In this document: positions 43,501 through 50,886 of the stretch, in pieces
How positions within the stretch are numbered: the first letter of the stretch is position 1
How the letters are laid out: every line of letters starts with the position of its first letter
From: CAZAYP01 sp964489425 [NCBI: uncultured Verrucomicrobiota bacterium]
Lineage (GTDB): Bacteria; Verrucomicrobiota; Kiritimatiellia; RZYC01
NCBI GenBank assembly: GCA_964489425.1
Contig: CAZAYP010000002.1
Span: forward strand, 62,001 to 126,000
Reading direction: 5' to 3'
Length of the DNA: 64,000 nt
The notes under the pieces: model-generated
Told to the model about the DNA's origin: nothing
Seen by the model: the letters and a program-made list of their open reading frames with translations, nothing else
The model's database searches: none
Position numbers and translations under genes: made by a program

Positions 43501-46053
43501 AACATCATCGCCAACGGCCGCCTCTACGGCCACCTCGGCCGGTCCGCGGACAACGATTTCGGCAAGAGCGCCAAGATCGCCATGGTGATGCACGGCAACC
43601 AGGCCATCCAACCCGGCAGCGAGATCCAGGACTTGGTAAACAACGGCGTGGGCGCCGGCTATCACCGCGCGCTGGACGTGCACGAGGTGTTTAGCCAGCC
43701 GATGAACCTGCACATCACGCCCACCCTGGCCGCGGCCCTGGAGTGGGCCCGGGTGGACACGAATGCCAGCGCCACCTGGCGCGACGGTCCCACGTTCAAC
43801 GACCGGCTCCGCACGCTGGTGGCCACCAACGTGGTGTGGCTGCTCGGCAGCACGTTTTCGGATCACATCCTGCCGTACTTCACGTCCGCATTCAACGCGG
43901 ACAACGCCAGCCTGGCCGGCGAGTTTCTGCACACGATTTACGGCGCCCAGTTCACCGGCAGCACCCCGTTCTGGCCCGCGGAGCGCGTGCTCGATGACGA
44001 TGTGTTCGCCAAGATCCAGGCCATGGGATTCGGCTTTACCATCATGGATGCCGACACCCACATGTGGGAATGGTTCGGCCGCTACGCCGCGCTCGGCGAC
44101 GACGGGTACCGCGTCAACCGCGTGCATGGCGTGTACTGTTTTGTGATCAACAACGCCGCGTGTGAATACCGGTTCGCCAACACCGACAGCGGGCTGGGCA
44201 CGGCCCTGCGCGAGCTGCTCAACCGGCGCGCCCGCAGCAGCACCCAGGACCAGTTGGTCACCATCCTGAGCAATTGGGAGGATTTCGGCAGCAGCTCCCA
44301 GGCCGACGCTTATGACCGCAACCTGCGCTGGCTGGCCAACCACCCCTGGACCCAGCTGGTCAGCCTCGAGGAAGTCGCGGCCGGCGAAGTGGACACCGAC
44401 GGCGACGGCAACGGCAACTACTTCGGCAACATCGATCGTGGCTCACCCACGCTCTCCAAGCAGGGCCACAACTGGGTCAACCATTCCACCCAGGGCGATT
44501 ACGACAGCTGGTATTGCGGGTCCGGGCAGGAGGAAAGCCTGCAGAACAAGCAGTTCGATATCCGGCCGGGTACGCAAGTGCCCACGGCGTACGGCATGTT
44601 GTACTTCACCGGCATCATCAGCCAGGCCTGGGAGCGCGTCAACGCCATCGCCAACTCCAACGTCGCGCAACTGGCGCGCGCCGTGCTGCACGCCTCGCTG
44701 TTCGAGACCGCGTTCCACGACGAGGACAACAACAACCTGAGCCGCTTCAGCACCGGCGACTACATCTACCCCGACTCCTCCTCCAACAGCCTTGCCGCGT
44801 TCGCTGCCAACGCGCAATCCCAGACCCGCCTGGCCGCCATGTACGCCCGCGTGGACACCTGGGCCGCGTCGGCTGCGGGCGTGACCACGCCGCAGGCTTC
44901 CGCGGAGGACGTGGACCTGGACGGCGAGAGCGAGTACCTGCTCTACAACAACCGCGTGTGCGCCGTGTTCGAGCGTATCGGCGGCCGCTTGGTCGCGGCC
45001 TGGTACCGCGACGTGGTGGACAGCCAGGTGTACCAAGTGGTGGGCAACGCCGCCGGCTACAGCGGCGCGGCCACGGAAGAGGAGGGGACCTACAACGTCG
45101 AGACCAACCGCGACGTGGTGGCCTACCGCACCTCCTGCCTCAAGGACTGGTGGCTGGCGCCCGCTGGCACCGCCCAGTACGTCAACGATCTGTACGCCGC
45201 GGCCGGCGTGGCCGGCGGCTGGCGGTTCACCTCCAGCGACGGCAAGATTCAGAAAACCATCACGCTGGCCACCAACACGCCCAAGCTCGAAGTGGCCTAC
45301 GTGCTGTCCGGCGTCGGCGCCACCAGCCTGTATGTCCGCAACGGGCTGTCGCCGAACCTGTACAATCTGCTGCTGCGCGGCCAGCGCACCCTGGCCCCGG
45401 CGCGCGCCAGCGGCGGCGTGGTGAGCGTGGCCGAGACCAACTACGCGACCACGGTGACCGCGTGGCTCGGGTATGGCGATGCGGGCCACGCCGCGGGCTA
45501 CATCGATTCCGCGGTGGACGACAACCCCGGCTCGGGCGTCAGCTTTTACACGCTCAACATGCGCAACCAGGCCCAGACCCACCAGGTCGAGCTGGTGGGC
45601 ACCAACACGTTTACCTTTGCGCTGGGGTTCAGCGCCGGCGCGTCCGACTGGGACAGCGACGGCATGCCGAACACGTACTCCGACCGCTACGACCTGGAGG
45701 CTCATCCGCAGGGCGGCGCTGACCAGGACGCCGACGGGGATCGCATTTCCAACAAGGACGAGTACGTGGCCGGCACCAGCCCGCTGGACGGCACCGATTA
45801 TCTCTACGTGAACGATCCGACGCTCCAGGGCAGCAATATCCGCCTGCTGTTCCCTACGGAACTGAACCGGCGGTACTTCGTCTGGTATAAAAACAACCTG
45901 TTGCGCGATGCCACATGGAGCTTGGCCACGCCGGCCGGCCTCAGCGGCACTGGCGCCGGTTACCAGTGGACGGATGATGGCGCGCATACCGCGCCCCCGC
46001 CCGGCGTGGCCACCAGCCGCTATTACCGGATCGAAGTGGCTCTGCCGGACTAG
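37528..46053 (+). CDS. Giant secreted glycosidase: GH13 domain fused to DOMON-like and GH57-like domains
   Basis: A 2841-residue extracellular enzyme. ATG 37528 follows a weak GAGGG; codon 19 (ATG 37582) gives a more typical signal peptide ('MTRRTIVFLAVVAAV') and an SD (GGAG) at ideal distance, so it may be the true start. The N-terminal GH13 barrel has 'FDNIMNH' (Asp135), 'GLRLDAVKH' (nucleophile Asp357), 'FGEHLG' (Glu418) and 'SHDND' (Asp480). It is followed by beta-rich binding modules, an Asp-rich calcium-binding spacer (DxDxDGLxDG, ~1420-1740) and a glucodextranase/DOMON-like module (~1745-1990). From ~2010 a GH57-like domain begins ('MVMHGNQ', 'FWPAERV' with Glu2152). The GH57 acid position appears as Asn in 'SNWEDFG'. 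A YRI-type domain ends the protein. The expected substrate is starch, glycogen or pullulan. Confidence 0.87.
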   Translation: MQNGHNRQTGILTVENMAMTRRTIVFLAVVAAVISAAGWFPQEARAEAMLQYFNTSYAEITDKMPELAEAGYSSIWLPPPTKGSGGLSVGYDLWDPLDIGGKDQRGSIRTRYGTEAELMILLETAHRFGIRIYFDNIMNHRAFDIPGYNEGTDIYIYPGMVPEDFHLRVTEEGYYRKWDNCRDWNSTWQVQNLGLADLIDIAHETPNDNFGANEGDDHPKISFIRHPNNPEYYLDTDLPISVGYGIYSWSEYTFANKEPYDDVGYTNASAVFVSAAVGNGKFDWEDLNANGQHDVGETGESFDDTGLDPSRWTSADRGYGDGKYNMGNPGYEDVGAYLIRAGRWLMDYTRADGLRLDAVKHVPAYFFGDYGSDTSGNGYCGGAQVQFNVSRGFSDWDNHRDTVFNTEGNRDDAMMFGEHLGEPPGYGDYLGRGMRLVDNPLRNEFNSRLGSPWNGLSGYDQSGYGGFSAACGVMHAQSHDNDYASRRELQHAFYFTRDGLGLLYTDGNHHAETLGESGGAFPRHANTAFLGQWGDLRIPNLLYIHEQFGRGYQKGVWSDGDYVAYQRMDWRQGGSTDGDKVVMLIMINDDYSGGQARDIRGSISFGHTPFVDDAYLYNYSTYGGGFYTYASALNTVIVPAGGYFVFSWRTPEESALWSGFGGDPVTFYENGRQAGTMSYTRTDGPDGDANYNPYGVADTNAADYSYTYTIPRVTSSTNLRIVARADGSAANVLLRLDGGVDLDGDGRDNPPALSSDVYLGFEQPSFVKRIYKEKFAAADSARNRIGSAGAETYHMTIGSTGYRTNYSNGANDWDNSETAMWIWHNPQSTTDLGPNHFTPAPDSAAGTSITVWVKSGNQFNMNNVALYYTTNGTTWPEGAGGEGYEQTRVVPFAWDHNQYESTTNDWWKATIPALPAGTVLRYKIGCYKQQGEGTWSVTWPADAGAVATKLNRMGVWEVTNINAAALTVYPHNDYGNKYTGLREGFHLLTARAFLERDARAALYNTFKQTFYYDAARPGGYIQYPAADGDAVGGQQYGAVVRSDHSVREAWFHIDDADPSNDDTATGVANGNGNGFEPYTDGNNDGGYDLGEAFEDLNQNGSWDSNIGQSWVHAYQTTPGDMATDYPKEWRFTYNNIPAGGSNATIAVRLREWSSAERAVFTNYTDTTGHFTTLTRTVKTWGPDVRMFIAWPQQDGDTVGEGYVMKTYFTKSLADGLSEQDLINRFLIKIQSSESGRTTGGVAQSRSAYSIDWDEGDYYALLFTLPNLYNGDPNWLHGLEVTHERPSMADLVATRLVKAAQAEEAPYVAIIEPPEYGSDGSPHEIIIPDEAAPSPEELRTTVRVETATNVATLNISFGSWPADYFPGGGMSFVSNSIVGSTKYWDYDWSNLVAGTYRFTAWVFTPSGASNSASRNATVVQREWVSANTNDLDDDDDGLLDDNETTAEPLPSLREINPEPNPENWDNGEVHIHYAYGKSLPQSPDSDADGLSDGLEVGWRNPASATDTNADTNGDGWPNFRADYDPPFYNTLDNEGKVPGVNSRSQGGDRALQLYGSTTDPSNPDTDYDGLPDGIEDANRNGWVEGDGAVIDPTWDPWLARSWPNDRLDVGETWTETDPNDSDTDNDNLSDGNGEDKDFDGRIAGDANTNRVYNAGEEWSETDPLNADTDDDGLTDGWEVQYNFDPLDDGSNSLRTAVAADGNVTNGAAGDPDADTFDNATELANGTNPRYADTGVPPPEGTITIGRGPALGITGGVTNYQEFTDWTAADLIALDDYNNGGSQAVDIYRAWDGFDSSRDLVAFYAHDGGDLALGGDGMFYFRVDLQDLQALAEDAYVDIYVIVDMNSPTIGEYSLPDSADLVTEMKWEAAVAVYGGNNGRVYVDTERGNNSLSAVDDLAPFGVVARNQATASGFGQAYFNSDLDAVEFSISRQALRDAGWNGLNPNQLNYQVYTTKDGTQNSPLGPGDIGGRNDLRDSITDDWVCSDYWRDQNNIIANGRLYGHLGRSADNDFGKSAKIAMVMHGNQAIQPGSEIQDLVNNGVGAGYHRALDVHEVFSQPMNLHITPTLAAALEWARVDTNASATWRDGPTFNDRLRTLVATNVVWLLGSTFSDHILPYFTSAFNADNASLAGEFLHTIYGAQFTGSTPFWPAERVLDDDVFAKIQAMGFGFTIMDADTHMWEWFGRYAALGDDGYRVNRVHGVYCFVINNAACEYRFANTDSGLGTALRELLNRRARSSTQDQLVTILSNWEDFGSSSQADAYDRNLRWLANHPWTQLVSLEEVAAGEVDTDGDGNGNYFGNIDRGSPTLSKQGHNWVNHSTQGDYDSWYCGSGQEESLQNKQFDIRPGTQVPTAYGMLYFTGIISQAWERVNAIANSNVAQLARAVLHASLFETAFHDEDNNNLSRFSTGDYIYPDSSSNSLAAFAANAQSQTRLAAMYARVDTWAASAAGVTTPQASAEDVDLDGESEYLLYNNRVCAVFERIGGRLVAAWYRDVVDSQVYQVVGNAAGYSGAATEEEGTYNVETNRDVVAYRTSCLKDWWLAPAGTAQYVNDLYAAAGVAGGWRFTSSDGKIQKTITLATNTPKLEVAYVLSGVGATSLYVRNGLSPNLYNLLLRGQRTLAPARASGGVVSVAETNYATTVTAWLGYGDAGHAAGYIDSAVDDNPGSGVSFYTLNMRNQAQTHQVELVGTNTFTFALGFSAGASDWDSDGMPNTYSDRYDLEAHPQGGADQDADGDRISNKDEYVAGTSPLDGTDYLYVNDPTLQGSNIRLLFPTELNRRYFVWYKNNLLRDATWSLATPAGLSGTGAGYQWTDDGAHTAPPPGVATSRYYRIEVALPD

Positions 46054-46084
46054 AACATAGGAATAGGTCGCGCCAGACCCTGAC

Positions 46085-46177
46085 GGCGGCGACGGAGCGC
46101 CGTCCTCCACCTGAGAATCATGATCGCGCCGATGGAGGGCGCCGCTTCGTCGGCGCCGATAACGGACAATCATTCTG
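46085..46177. repeat. Inverted repeat, family 3, copy 2
   Basis: About 93 bp, ~90% identical by eye to 28355-28450: arms GCGACGGAGCGCCGTCCTCCA and TGGAGGGCGCCGCTTCGTCG (shortened), then the shared end AACGGACAATCATTCTG. It lies 31 bp after the stop of the GH13-GH57 gene, the same distance as copy 1 lies after its gene, which supports a terminator-like position. MITE copy B begins only 11 bp further on. Confidence 0.75.
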
Positions 46178-46187
46178 AAAAACCAAA

Positions 46188-46296
46188 CCTAGAAAGAGCA
46201 GATAAACTACGAAACACGCGAATTACACGAATTTCTGCGGCAACGAGTTTCGCGTTATTCGCGTGTTTCGTAGTTAATTCAAATGCTGAATTTAGG
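46188..46296 (+). mobile_element. MITE, family 2, copy B (109 bp, short form)
   Basis: This copy has the same ends (CCTAGAAAG... and ...GAATTTAGG) and the same inverted arms (AACTACGAAACACGCGAAT at 46205 to 46275) as copies A and C, but lacks the ~100-bp central segment, leaving an almost perfect hairpin. The flanking pentamers (CCAAA and ATAAA) match only at three positions, so a target duplication is not evident. Confidence 0.75.
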
Positions 46297-46305
46297 ATAA
46301 ATATT

Positions 46306-46436
46306 CTCGCGCAAAGACGCCAAGCCGCCAAGAAGCCAGATCCGGCTTTGCGTCGCCGTGTCTTGGCGAGATATTATTCTGGTCCCGATTCCTGCATGGT
46401 GGGCTGGACTACCGCTGAAGATCTGAAGCCAGGTGG
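46306..46436. repeat. Periodic palindrome plus linker (composite repeat, copy B) overlapping the histidine kinase 3' end
   Basis: 46306-46370 is an inverted repeat of CGCAAAG/CGCCAAG units. 46371-46419 is the linker shared with 27291-27339, and 46420-46436 continues as in the sequence just after MITE copy A. The last 21 codons and the TAA stop of the hybrid histidine kinase lie inside this repeat. Confidence 0.75.
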
Positions 46437-49400
46437 GGTGGCGGCGGCCTTGGCAGCGCCTGCTTCCGGCAGAACGCGTTGCAGCACGGCGATCAGTTGA
46501 TCCGGTTTAATCGGTTTCGCGATGTAGTCGTCCATGCCCGCCGCCAGAAACCGCTCGCGGTCGCCCGGCATGACATGTGCGGTCATGGCCACTATCGGCA
46601 GGCGGAGAACGGATGAAGGATGAGGGATGAAGGATGAATCCTCCGCCTTCCGATCTCTGACTTCATCCGTCATCCTTCCGCCTTCATCCTTTTCTTTGGC
46701 GCGAATGCGCCGCGTCGCTTCCAGGCCATCCATGACCGGCATTTGGATGTCCATGAAGACGAGATCGTAGTCGTTCTTTTCCAGCGCGGCGAGCGCCTGC
46801 GCGCCATGTTCCGCCACCTCCACACGCGCGCCCAGCTTGCGGAGCAGAAACCGGGCCGCAAGCTGATTGGTCGCGTCGTCCTCGACCAGTAAAATCCGGG
46901 CGTTGAATTGCAGGTCAGCGCTGGTTCTCGCGCCCTGCGGCTGGCGCTCGATGTCTGTTGGCGCGCAAACGGTCAGCGGGAGGGTCAGCACGAACGTCGA
47001 GCCCTGGCCCAACGCGCTTTGCGCCGTGATGTCGCCGCCCATGAGCCGGGCCAGATCCCGCGCAATGGCCAGCCCCAACCCCGTGCCGCCAAAACGCCGG
47101 ATATTGGAATCGTCCACCTGCATGAAGGGGGAAAACAGTGCGTCGAGCTTCTCCGCCGGGATGCCGATGCCCGTATCAACCACCGAAAAGCGCAGCCAGA
47201 TTGTTGGTTTTTCGTTCTTCGTTCTTTGTTCTACGTTTATCCTTAATCCGTTATCCTTCATCCTTTCAACGCGCACCGCCACCGTGACGCGCCCTTGTTC
47301 CGTGAACTTGATCGCGTTGCCAATCAGATTGAACAGAATCTGGCGCAGGTGTTCACCGTCGCCACGCACGGCTTGGGGCGCATCCTCCGCTACGTCGCAC
47401 CCGAATTCCAGGCGCTTGTCGCGGGCCTGAAGTTCCATGACGGCGGCGATATCCCCCAGCAAGGTTCGCACGTTGAAATCGGATTCGCGAATCTCCATTC
47501 TTCCGGCTTCGATCCGGGAAAGGTCCAGAATCTCATTGATCACATGGAGCAGCGCCTGGCCGCTTTTTTCGATGGTCTGCACAAATAGCCGCTGTTCGTC
47601 GTCAAGCTGCGTAGCGCCCAGCAGGTGGGCAAACCCAAGCACCCCGTTCATGGGCGTGCGGATCTCATGGCTCATGTTGGCCAGAAAACGGCTCTTCGCC
47701 ACCGTCGCCGCCTCCGCCGCCTCCTTGGCCTCGCGCAGCGCATCCTCTGCCCGTTTGCGCTCGGTGATGTCCTGGAGGGACCCCGACAGGCGGACGACGC
47801 GTCCGTCTTTCTTCTCGGCTTGTCCGTGGGCCAGGCACGTCCGGGTGGCGCCGTCCATGCAGAGGGCGTGCAGCTCGAGCTCGTAGGGGGTGCCTTCGCG
47901 GAGGGCGGCTGCCACGGCTTCGTTCAGCTGGCGGAAATCCTCCGGCGTATAGAGGGAGGAATGCTCCGCGAAGGAGGGGGCGCCCAGGTCCGGGGCGCGC
48001 CGGAAGATGCGGAAGAGTTCGTCCGACCAGATGACGGTGTCGCTGGCCACCTCCCATTCCCAACTGCCGACGTGGGCGAGGGCTTCTGTTTGCTCGAATA
48101 TGGCCTGCTTGCGTTGCAGATCTTCCTCGACCCGCTTGCGCTCGGTGATGTCAGCGAAGACACAGGCGAACTGGTTGGGCGTGGGCCGGAAGGCCGACAC
48201 CATGAAGATTTTTCCCAGTGCGCCGGAGTGGTTCTCGAAGGAGGCTGGTTCACCGGTCAGGGCCACCTTCCCGTAGGTTTCGATCCAGTGGCGCTCGGTG
48301 CCCGGCAGGACTTCCAAGACGGTCTTGCCGACAACATCCTGCGCCTTCAAGCCAGTCATGCGCTCGAAGGCCGGGTTGACGGCCAGAAAACGATAGTCCA
48401 CCGGTTTTCCCGCCGCATCACAAACGATCTCATGCAGGGCGAAGCCATCCAGCATCTCGCGGAACAGCGTCTGGTATTGCTGCTCGGCCCGGTGGTAGGC
48501 CGTCATGTCAACCGCCGAAGCTGCCACATACTGGGGCGCGCCCCGTTCATCCTTGAGGAGTACCCCGTTCATCAGCATGGGAAATTCCGTCCCGTCCCGA
48601 TGGAGATGCCAGACCTCCGTGGGCTTGAAATGACCCTCCCGCAGCATGGTGGCAATAAGATGTTCCACCAGATCCATTCGTTCCGGGCTGTGAAACACGG
48701 AAAGAGGACGGCCCATCAGTTCCTCGGGAGTGTATCCGTGGATACTGGCAAAGAACCGGTTTACATACAGCAAATGGCCTTGAAGATCGGCAATCGCCTT
48801 GCCATAAACCGCATGGTCTGAAATCGTCTTGAATCGCCTGTTCTCCTCCTCGGCACGTTTTCGCTCTGTGATGTCGCGCAGGAAACAGAAGAACAAGCCC
48901 AACTTGAACGTCGTGCTGACTTCAACCTCGATGATCTTGCCATCCTTGCGGCGGTGCTTGGTCTCAAAGCGGTCTATGCCATCCTTGCGATTCGCTTCAA
49001 TATGCTTGGCCGTCTCATCCGGGGTTTCTGCGGCGTCCAGATCGGAAATGCACATGGCGAGCAGTTCCTCCCTGCTGTAGCCGCTCATCCGGCAAGCAGC
49101 CTCGTTGACATCCAGAAACCGCCCCTGAACGTCCATCAGCCAGAAGCCATCCATGGCTGCGTGAAGGATGTTTCGGTGCCGCCACTCGCTTTCCCGCAAC
49201 GCCTCATCGGAGCGTTTTTGCTCCGTGATGTCGCGCACCGTTCCGGCCATCCGGATCGGTTGTCCGGCATCGTCGAAGAAGGTCTCCGCGACTTCATGAA
49301 CCATCCGTTCTGATCCATCTGGCCAAACGATGCGATGTTCCACATTAAAGGGTTTTCGTTCACACCATGCAGCCTGCGTCACTGTATTCATCATGGATCG

Positions 49401-50024
49401 GTCATCGGGATGAACACATTCGAAGAAGGCTTCCATCGTCGGATCGAAAGTGTCTTTCTGAACGCCAAATATACGGAATGTCTCATCCGACCAAATAAGA
49501 GCATGGGTCCGTACATCCAATTCCCAGCCCCCGACATGCGCGATGCGCTGCGCTTCCTCAAGCCTTGACTCGCTCTCCCGCAGCGCCTCGTTGTTTTTGC
49601 GGATGTGTTCCGCTTGGAGGAGGTTTTCTATCGAGATCGAAAGCATCAGCAGTAAGTTGCTGAGCAGTTCGTTGTGGGCGGGGGAAAGCGGAGGGGATGT
49701 GTGGGGCAGGATGAGTACGCCCAGGGTGGCGTTCCCGGCGGCCAGGGGGATCACGCGAAAGTGGTCGTCACGGGTTAAGAGGCACGCCTCTTGCGGAGGA
49801 ACGGCTTCTTTCCGAATTGTGCACGATTCACATGCGCTGTGTCTGCCCGCCGGGCCCCCGCATTCTTTCAGACACAAGATCGCGTCATGCAATCCCATAA
49901 CGGTTTTAATCGCATGTTCCGCAAAATCGGCCTTCTGCTGAATGGATGGCAACGCGCTCAGAAAGCTGGCAGCGGCCAGGAGTTGGGTGGCGATTTTTTC
50001 GGCGGGTTGCGGCTCCTGGCTCAT
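46374..50024 (-). CDS. Hybrid sensor histidine kinase with several PAS domains and a receiver domain
   Basis: A 1216-residue cytoplasmic (no clear membrane segment) sensor. A Cys-containing GAF-like N-terminus (~1-135) is followed by about five PAS/PAC units (~155-760, each ending 'DITERKR'-like), a HisKA domain with phospho-acceptor His786 in 'NMSHEIRTPMNG', a HATPase domain ('NLIGNAIKFTEQG', 'DTGIGIP', 'FGGTGLGLAIAR'), and a receiver with Asp1092 in 'FMDIQMPVMDG' and 'AGMDDYIAKPI'. Three stretches are foreign to the fold and match repeat-like DNA: residues ~921-941 in the HATPase domain, ~1110-1140 in the receiver loop before 'LPIVAMTAH', and the last 21 residues. Its start overlaps the stop of the MEDS gene. 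No separate response regulator is adjacent. Confidence 0.9.
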   Translation of the reverse strand: MSQEPQPAEKIATQLLAAASFLSALPSIQQKADFAEHAIKTVMGLHDAILCLKECGGPAGRHSACESCTIRKEAVPPQEACLLTRDDHFRVIPLAAGNATLGVLILPHTSPPLSPAHNELLSNLLLMLSISIENLLQAEHIRKNNEALRESESRLEEAQRIAHVGGWELDVRTHALIWSDETFRIFGVQKDTFDPTMEAFFECVHPDDRSMMNTVTQAAWCERKPFNVEHRIVWPDGSERMVHEVAETFFDDAGQPIRMAGTVRDITEQKRSDEALRESEWRHRNILHAAMDGFWLMDVQGRFLDVNEAACRMSGYSREELLAMCISDLDAAETPDETAKHIEANRKDGIDRFETKHRRKDGKIIEVEVSTTFKLGLFFCFLRDITERKRAEEENRRFKTISDHAVYGKAIADLQGHLLYVNRFFASIHGYTPEELMGRPLSVFHSPERMDLVEHLIATMLREGHFKPTEVWHLHRDGTEFPMLMNGVLLKDERGAPQYVAASAVDMTAYHRAEQQYQTLFREMLDGFALHEIVCDAAGKPVDYRFLAVNPAFERMTGLKAQDVVGKTVLEVLPGTERHWIETYGKVALTGEPASFENHSGALGKIFMVSAFRPTPNQFACVFADITERKRVEEDLQRKQAIFEQTEALAHVGSWEWEVASDTVIWSDELFRIFRRAPDLGAPSFAEHSSLYTPEDFRQLNEAVAAALREGTPYELELHALCMDGATRTCLAHGQAEKKDGRVVRLSGSLQDITERKRAEDALREAKEAAEAATVAKSRFLANMSHEIRTPMNGVLGFAHLLGATQLDDEQRLFVQTIEKSGQALLHVINEILDLSRIEAGRMEIRESDFNVRTLLGDIAAVMELQARDKRLEFGCDVAEDAPQAVRGDGEHLRQILFNLIGNAIKFTEQGRVTVAVRVERMKDNGLRINVEQRTKNEKPTIWLRFSVVDTGIGIPAEKLDALFSPFMQVDDSNIRRFGGTGLGLAIARDLARLMGGDITAQSALGQGSTFVLTLPLTVCAPTDIERQPQGARTSADLQFNARILLVEDDATNQLAARFLLRKLGARVEVAEHGAQALAALEKNDYDLVFMDIQMPVMDGLEATRRIRAKEKDEGGRMTDEVRDRKAEDSSFIPHPSSVLRLPIVAMTAHVMPGDRERFLAAGMDDYIAKPIKPDQLIAVLQRVLPEAGAAKAAATPPGFRSSAVVQPTMQESGPE
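46605..46697. repeat. In-frame palindromic repeat inside the histidine kinase receiver domain
   Basis: About 93 bp made of GGATGAAGGATGA units facing TTCATCCGTCATCCTTCC-type units (arms CGGATGAAG and CTTCATCCG, outer GGCGGA and TCCGCC). It encodes residues ~1110-1140 in the loop before the fourth beta strand of the receiver domain. The frame is kept. Confidence 0.65.
47204..47265. repeat. In-frame simple-unit repeat inside the histidine kinase ATPase domain
   Basis: About 60 bp of GAACGAAGAAC-like and AGGATAACGGATTAAGGAT-like units on the coding strand, encoding ~20 polar residues (921-941) between two beta strands of the HATPase domain where related kinases have only a short turn. It shares AGGATGAAGGAT with the receiver-domain insert. 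Confidence 0.55.
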
Positions 50025-50677
50025 GGCATGGGGCTCCGAACGGCGCTGGGGATGCGGCGCGCAAACTCCTGGAGGAACTCCTGCGGGGGGAGGTAGTAGG
50101 GATTATGAACGATCTGGCCGCGCACGATCATCATCGGATGCACCCGCAGGGCATCCATGATCAAGGCGCCGCTGAAGCGATTGGCATCATACTGGCAAAT
50201 GGCGCTGAGCGGATGCGTTTGCAACACGATATTGACCCAGGCCTCATATTCCATGAGTCGTTCGGAGCCGGGAATGCCCTTCAAGGCCCAGCTCATCTCG
50301 CCACTGACGCGGGCCTGGCGATAACCCTGCGCCACCGCGCCCGTGTAGAACGCCTTGAGCCGTTCCAGCATGTCCTCCACCACGAAAGCGCCGCCCGGAC
50401 AATACGCGCTCAGGGTATCTTGTACGGCAAGATTCCTGGCGGACGTTTCGGCGGCGACGTCAATCTGCATGTCATTCAGCCATGCGACCACCTCGTCTTT
50501 GGTCATCACATCCGCAAAATAGGCCACCTGCTCGCCGCTGAGCAAGCCGGCACCGAGGAACTTTCCGATGATGCGCCGCCGTTCGGCGTCATCTTGAAAG
50601 ATCATGCACAGGTGGGCTCCAGCCGCGAATTTTCTCTCCGTAAAGCCCAGCGATATTTCCTGATGATTATCACACAT
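50021..50677 (-). CDS. MEDS-domain sensory protein (DcmR/MedR-like)
   Basis: A 218-residue cytoplasmic protein made of a single MEDS domain: 'GAHLCMIFQDDAERRRIIGKFL' region shortened (~residues 20-40), 'GLLSGEQVAYFAD', 'YYLPPQEFLQEF' near the C-terminus. MEDS domains are found in sensors of methanogens and methylotrophs and are thought to bind hydrocarbon derivatives, often paired with histidine kinases. I chose ATG 50677 because AAGGA lies ~8 bp upstream; the frame extends to an earlier ATG at 50719. Its stop overlaps the start of the hybrid histidine kinase (ATGA), so the two are translationally coupled and probably form one signalling unit. Confidence 0.8.
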   Translation of the reverse strand: MCDNHQEISLGFTERKFAAGAHLCMIFQDDAERRRIIGKFLGAGLLSGEQVAYFADVMTKDEVVAWLNDMQIDVAAETSARNLAVQDTLSAYCPGGAFVVEDMLERLKAFYTGAVAQGYRQARVSGEMSWALKGIPGSERLMEYEAWVNIVLQTHPLSAICQYDANRFSGALIMDALRVHPMMIVRGQIVHNPYYLPPQEFLQEFARRIPSAVRSPMP

Positions 50678-50886
50678 CGCATTTTCCTTGGGACCACGTT
50701 CCATCCCATATTGATACACGCATCACCCATCCGTAGCGCGTTCCTGGACGACCGGCGGCATGATGGCACCGCCGGTTGTTGTTGTCGAGTTCGCGCACGA
50801 GAAAAACCACCCCTCGGCCTGCGGCCAGGTCAGCTGCCGAGGTGCGAGGTCGGATGAACCAACTTGTTGGCTTCCGTCTTCTTCCT

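Noticed and set aside
50805-50840. Third copy of MITE-like family 1
   Set aside because: Only a short CCACCCCTCGG/CCTGCGGCCA similarity to the interior of copy 2; neither terminal inverted repeat is present.
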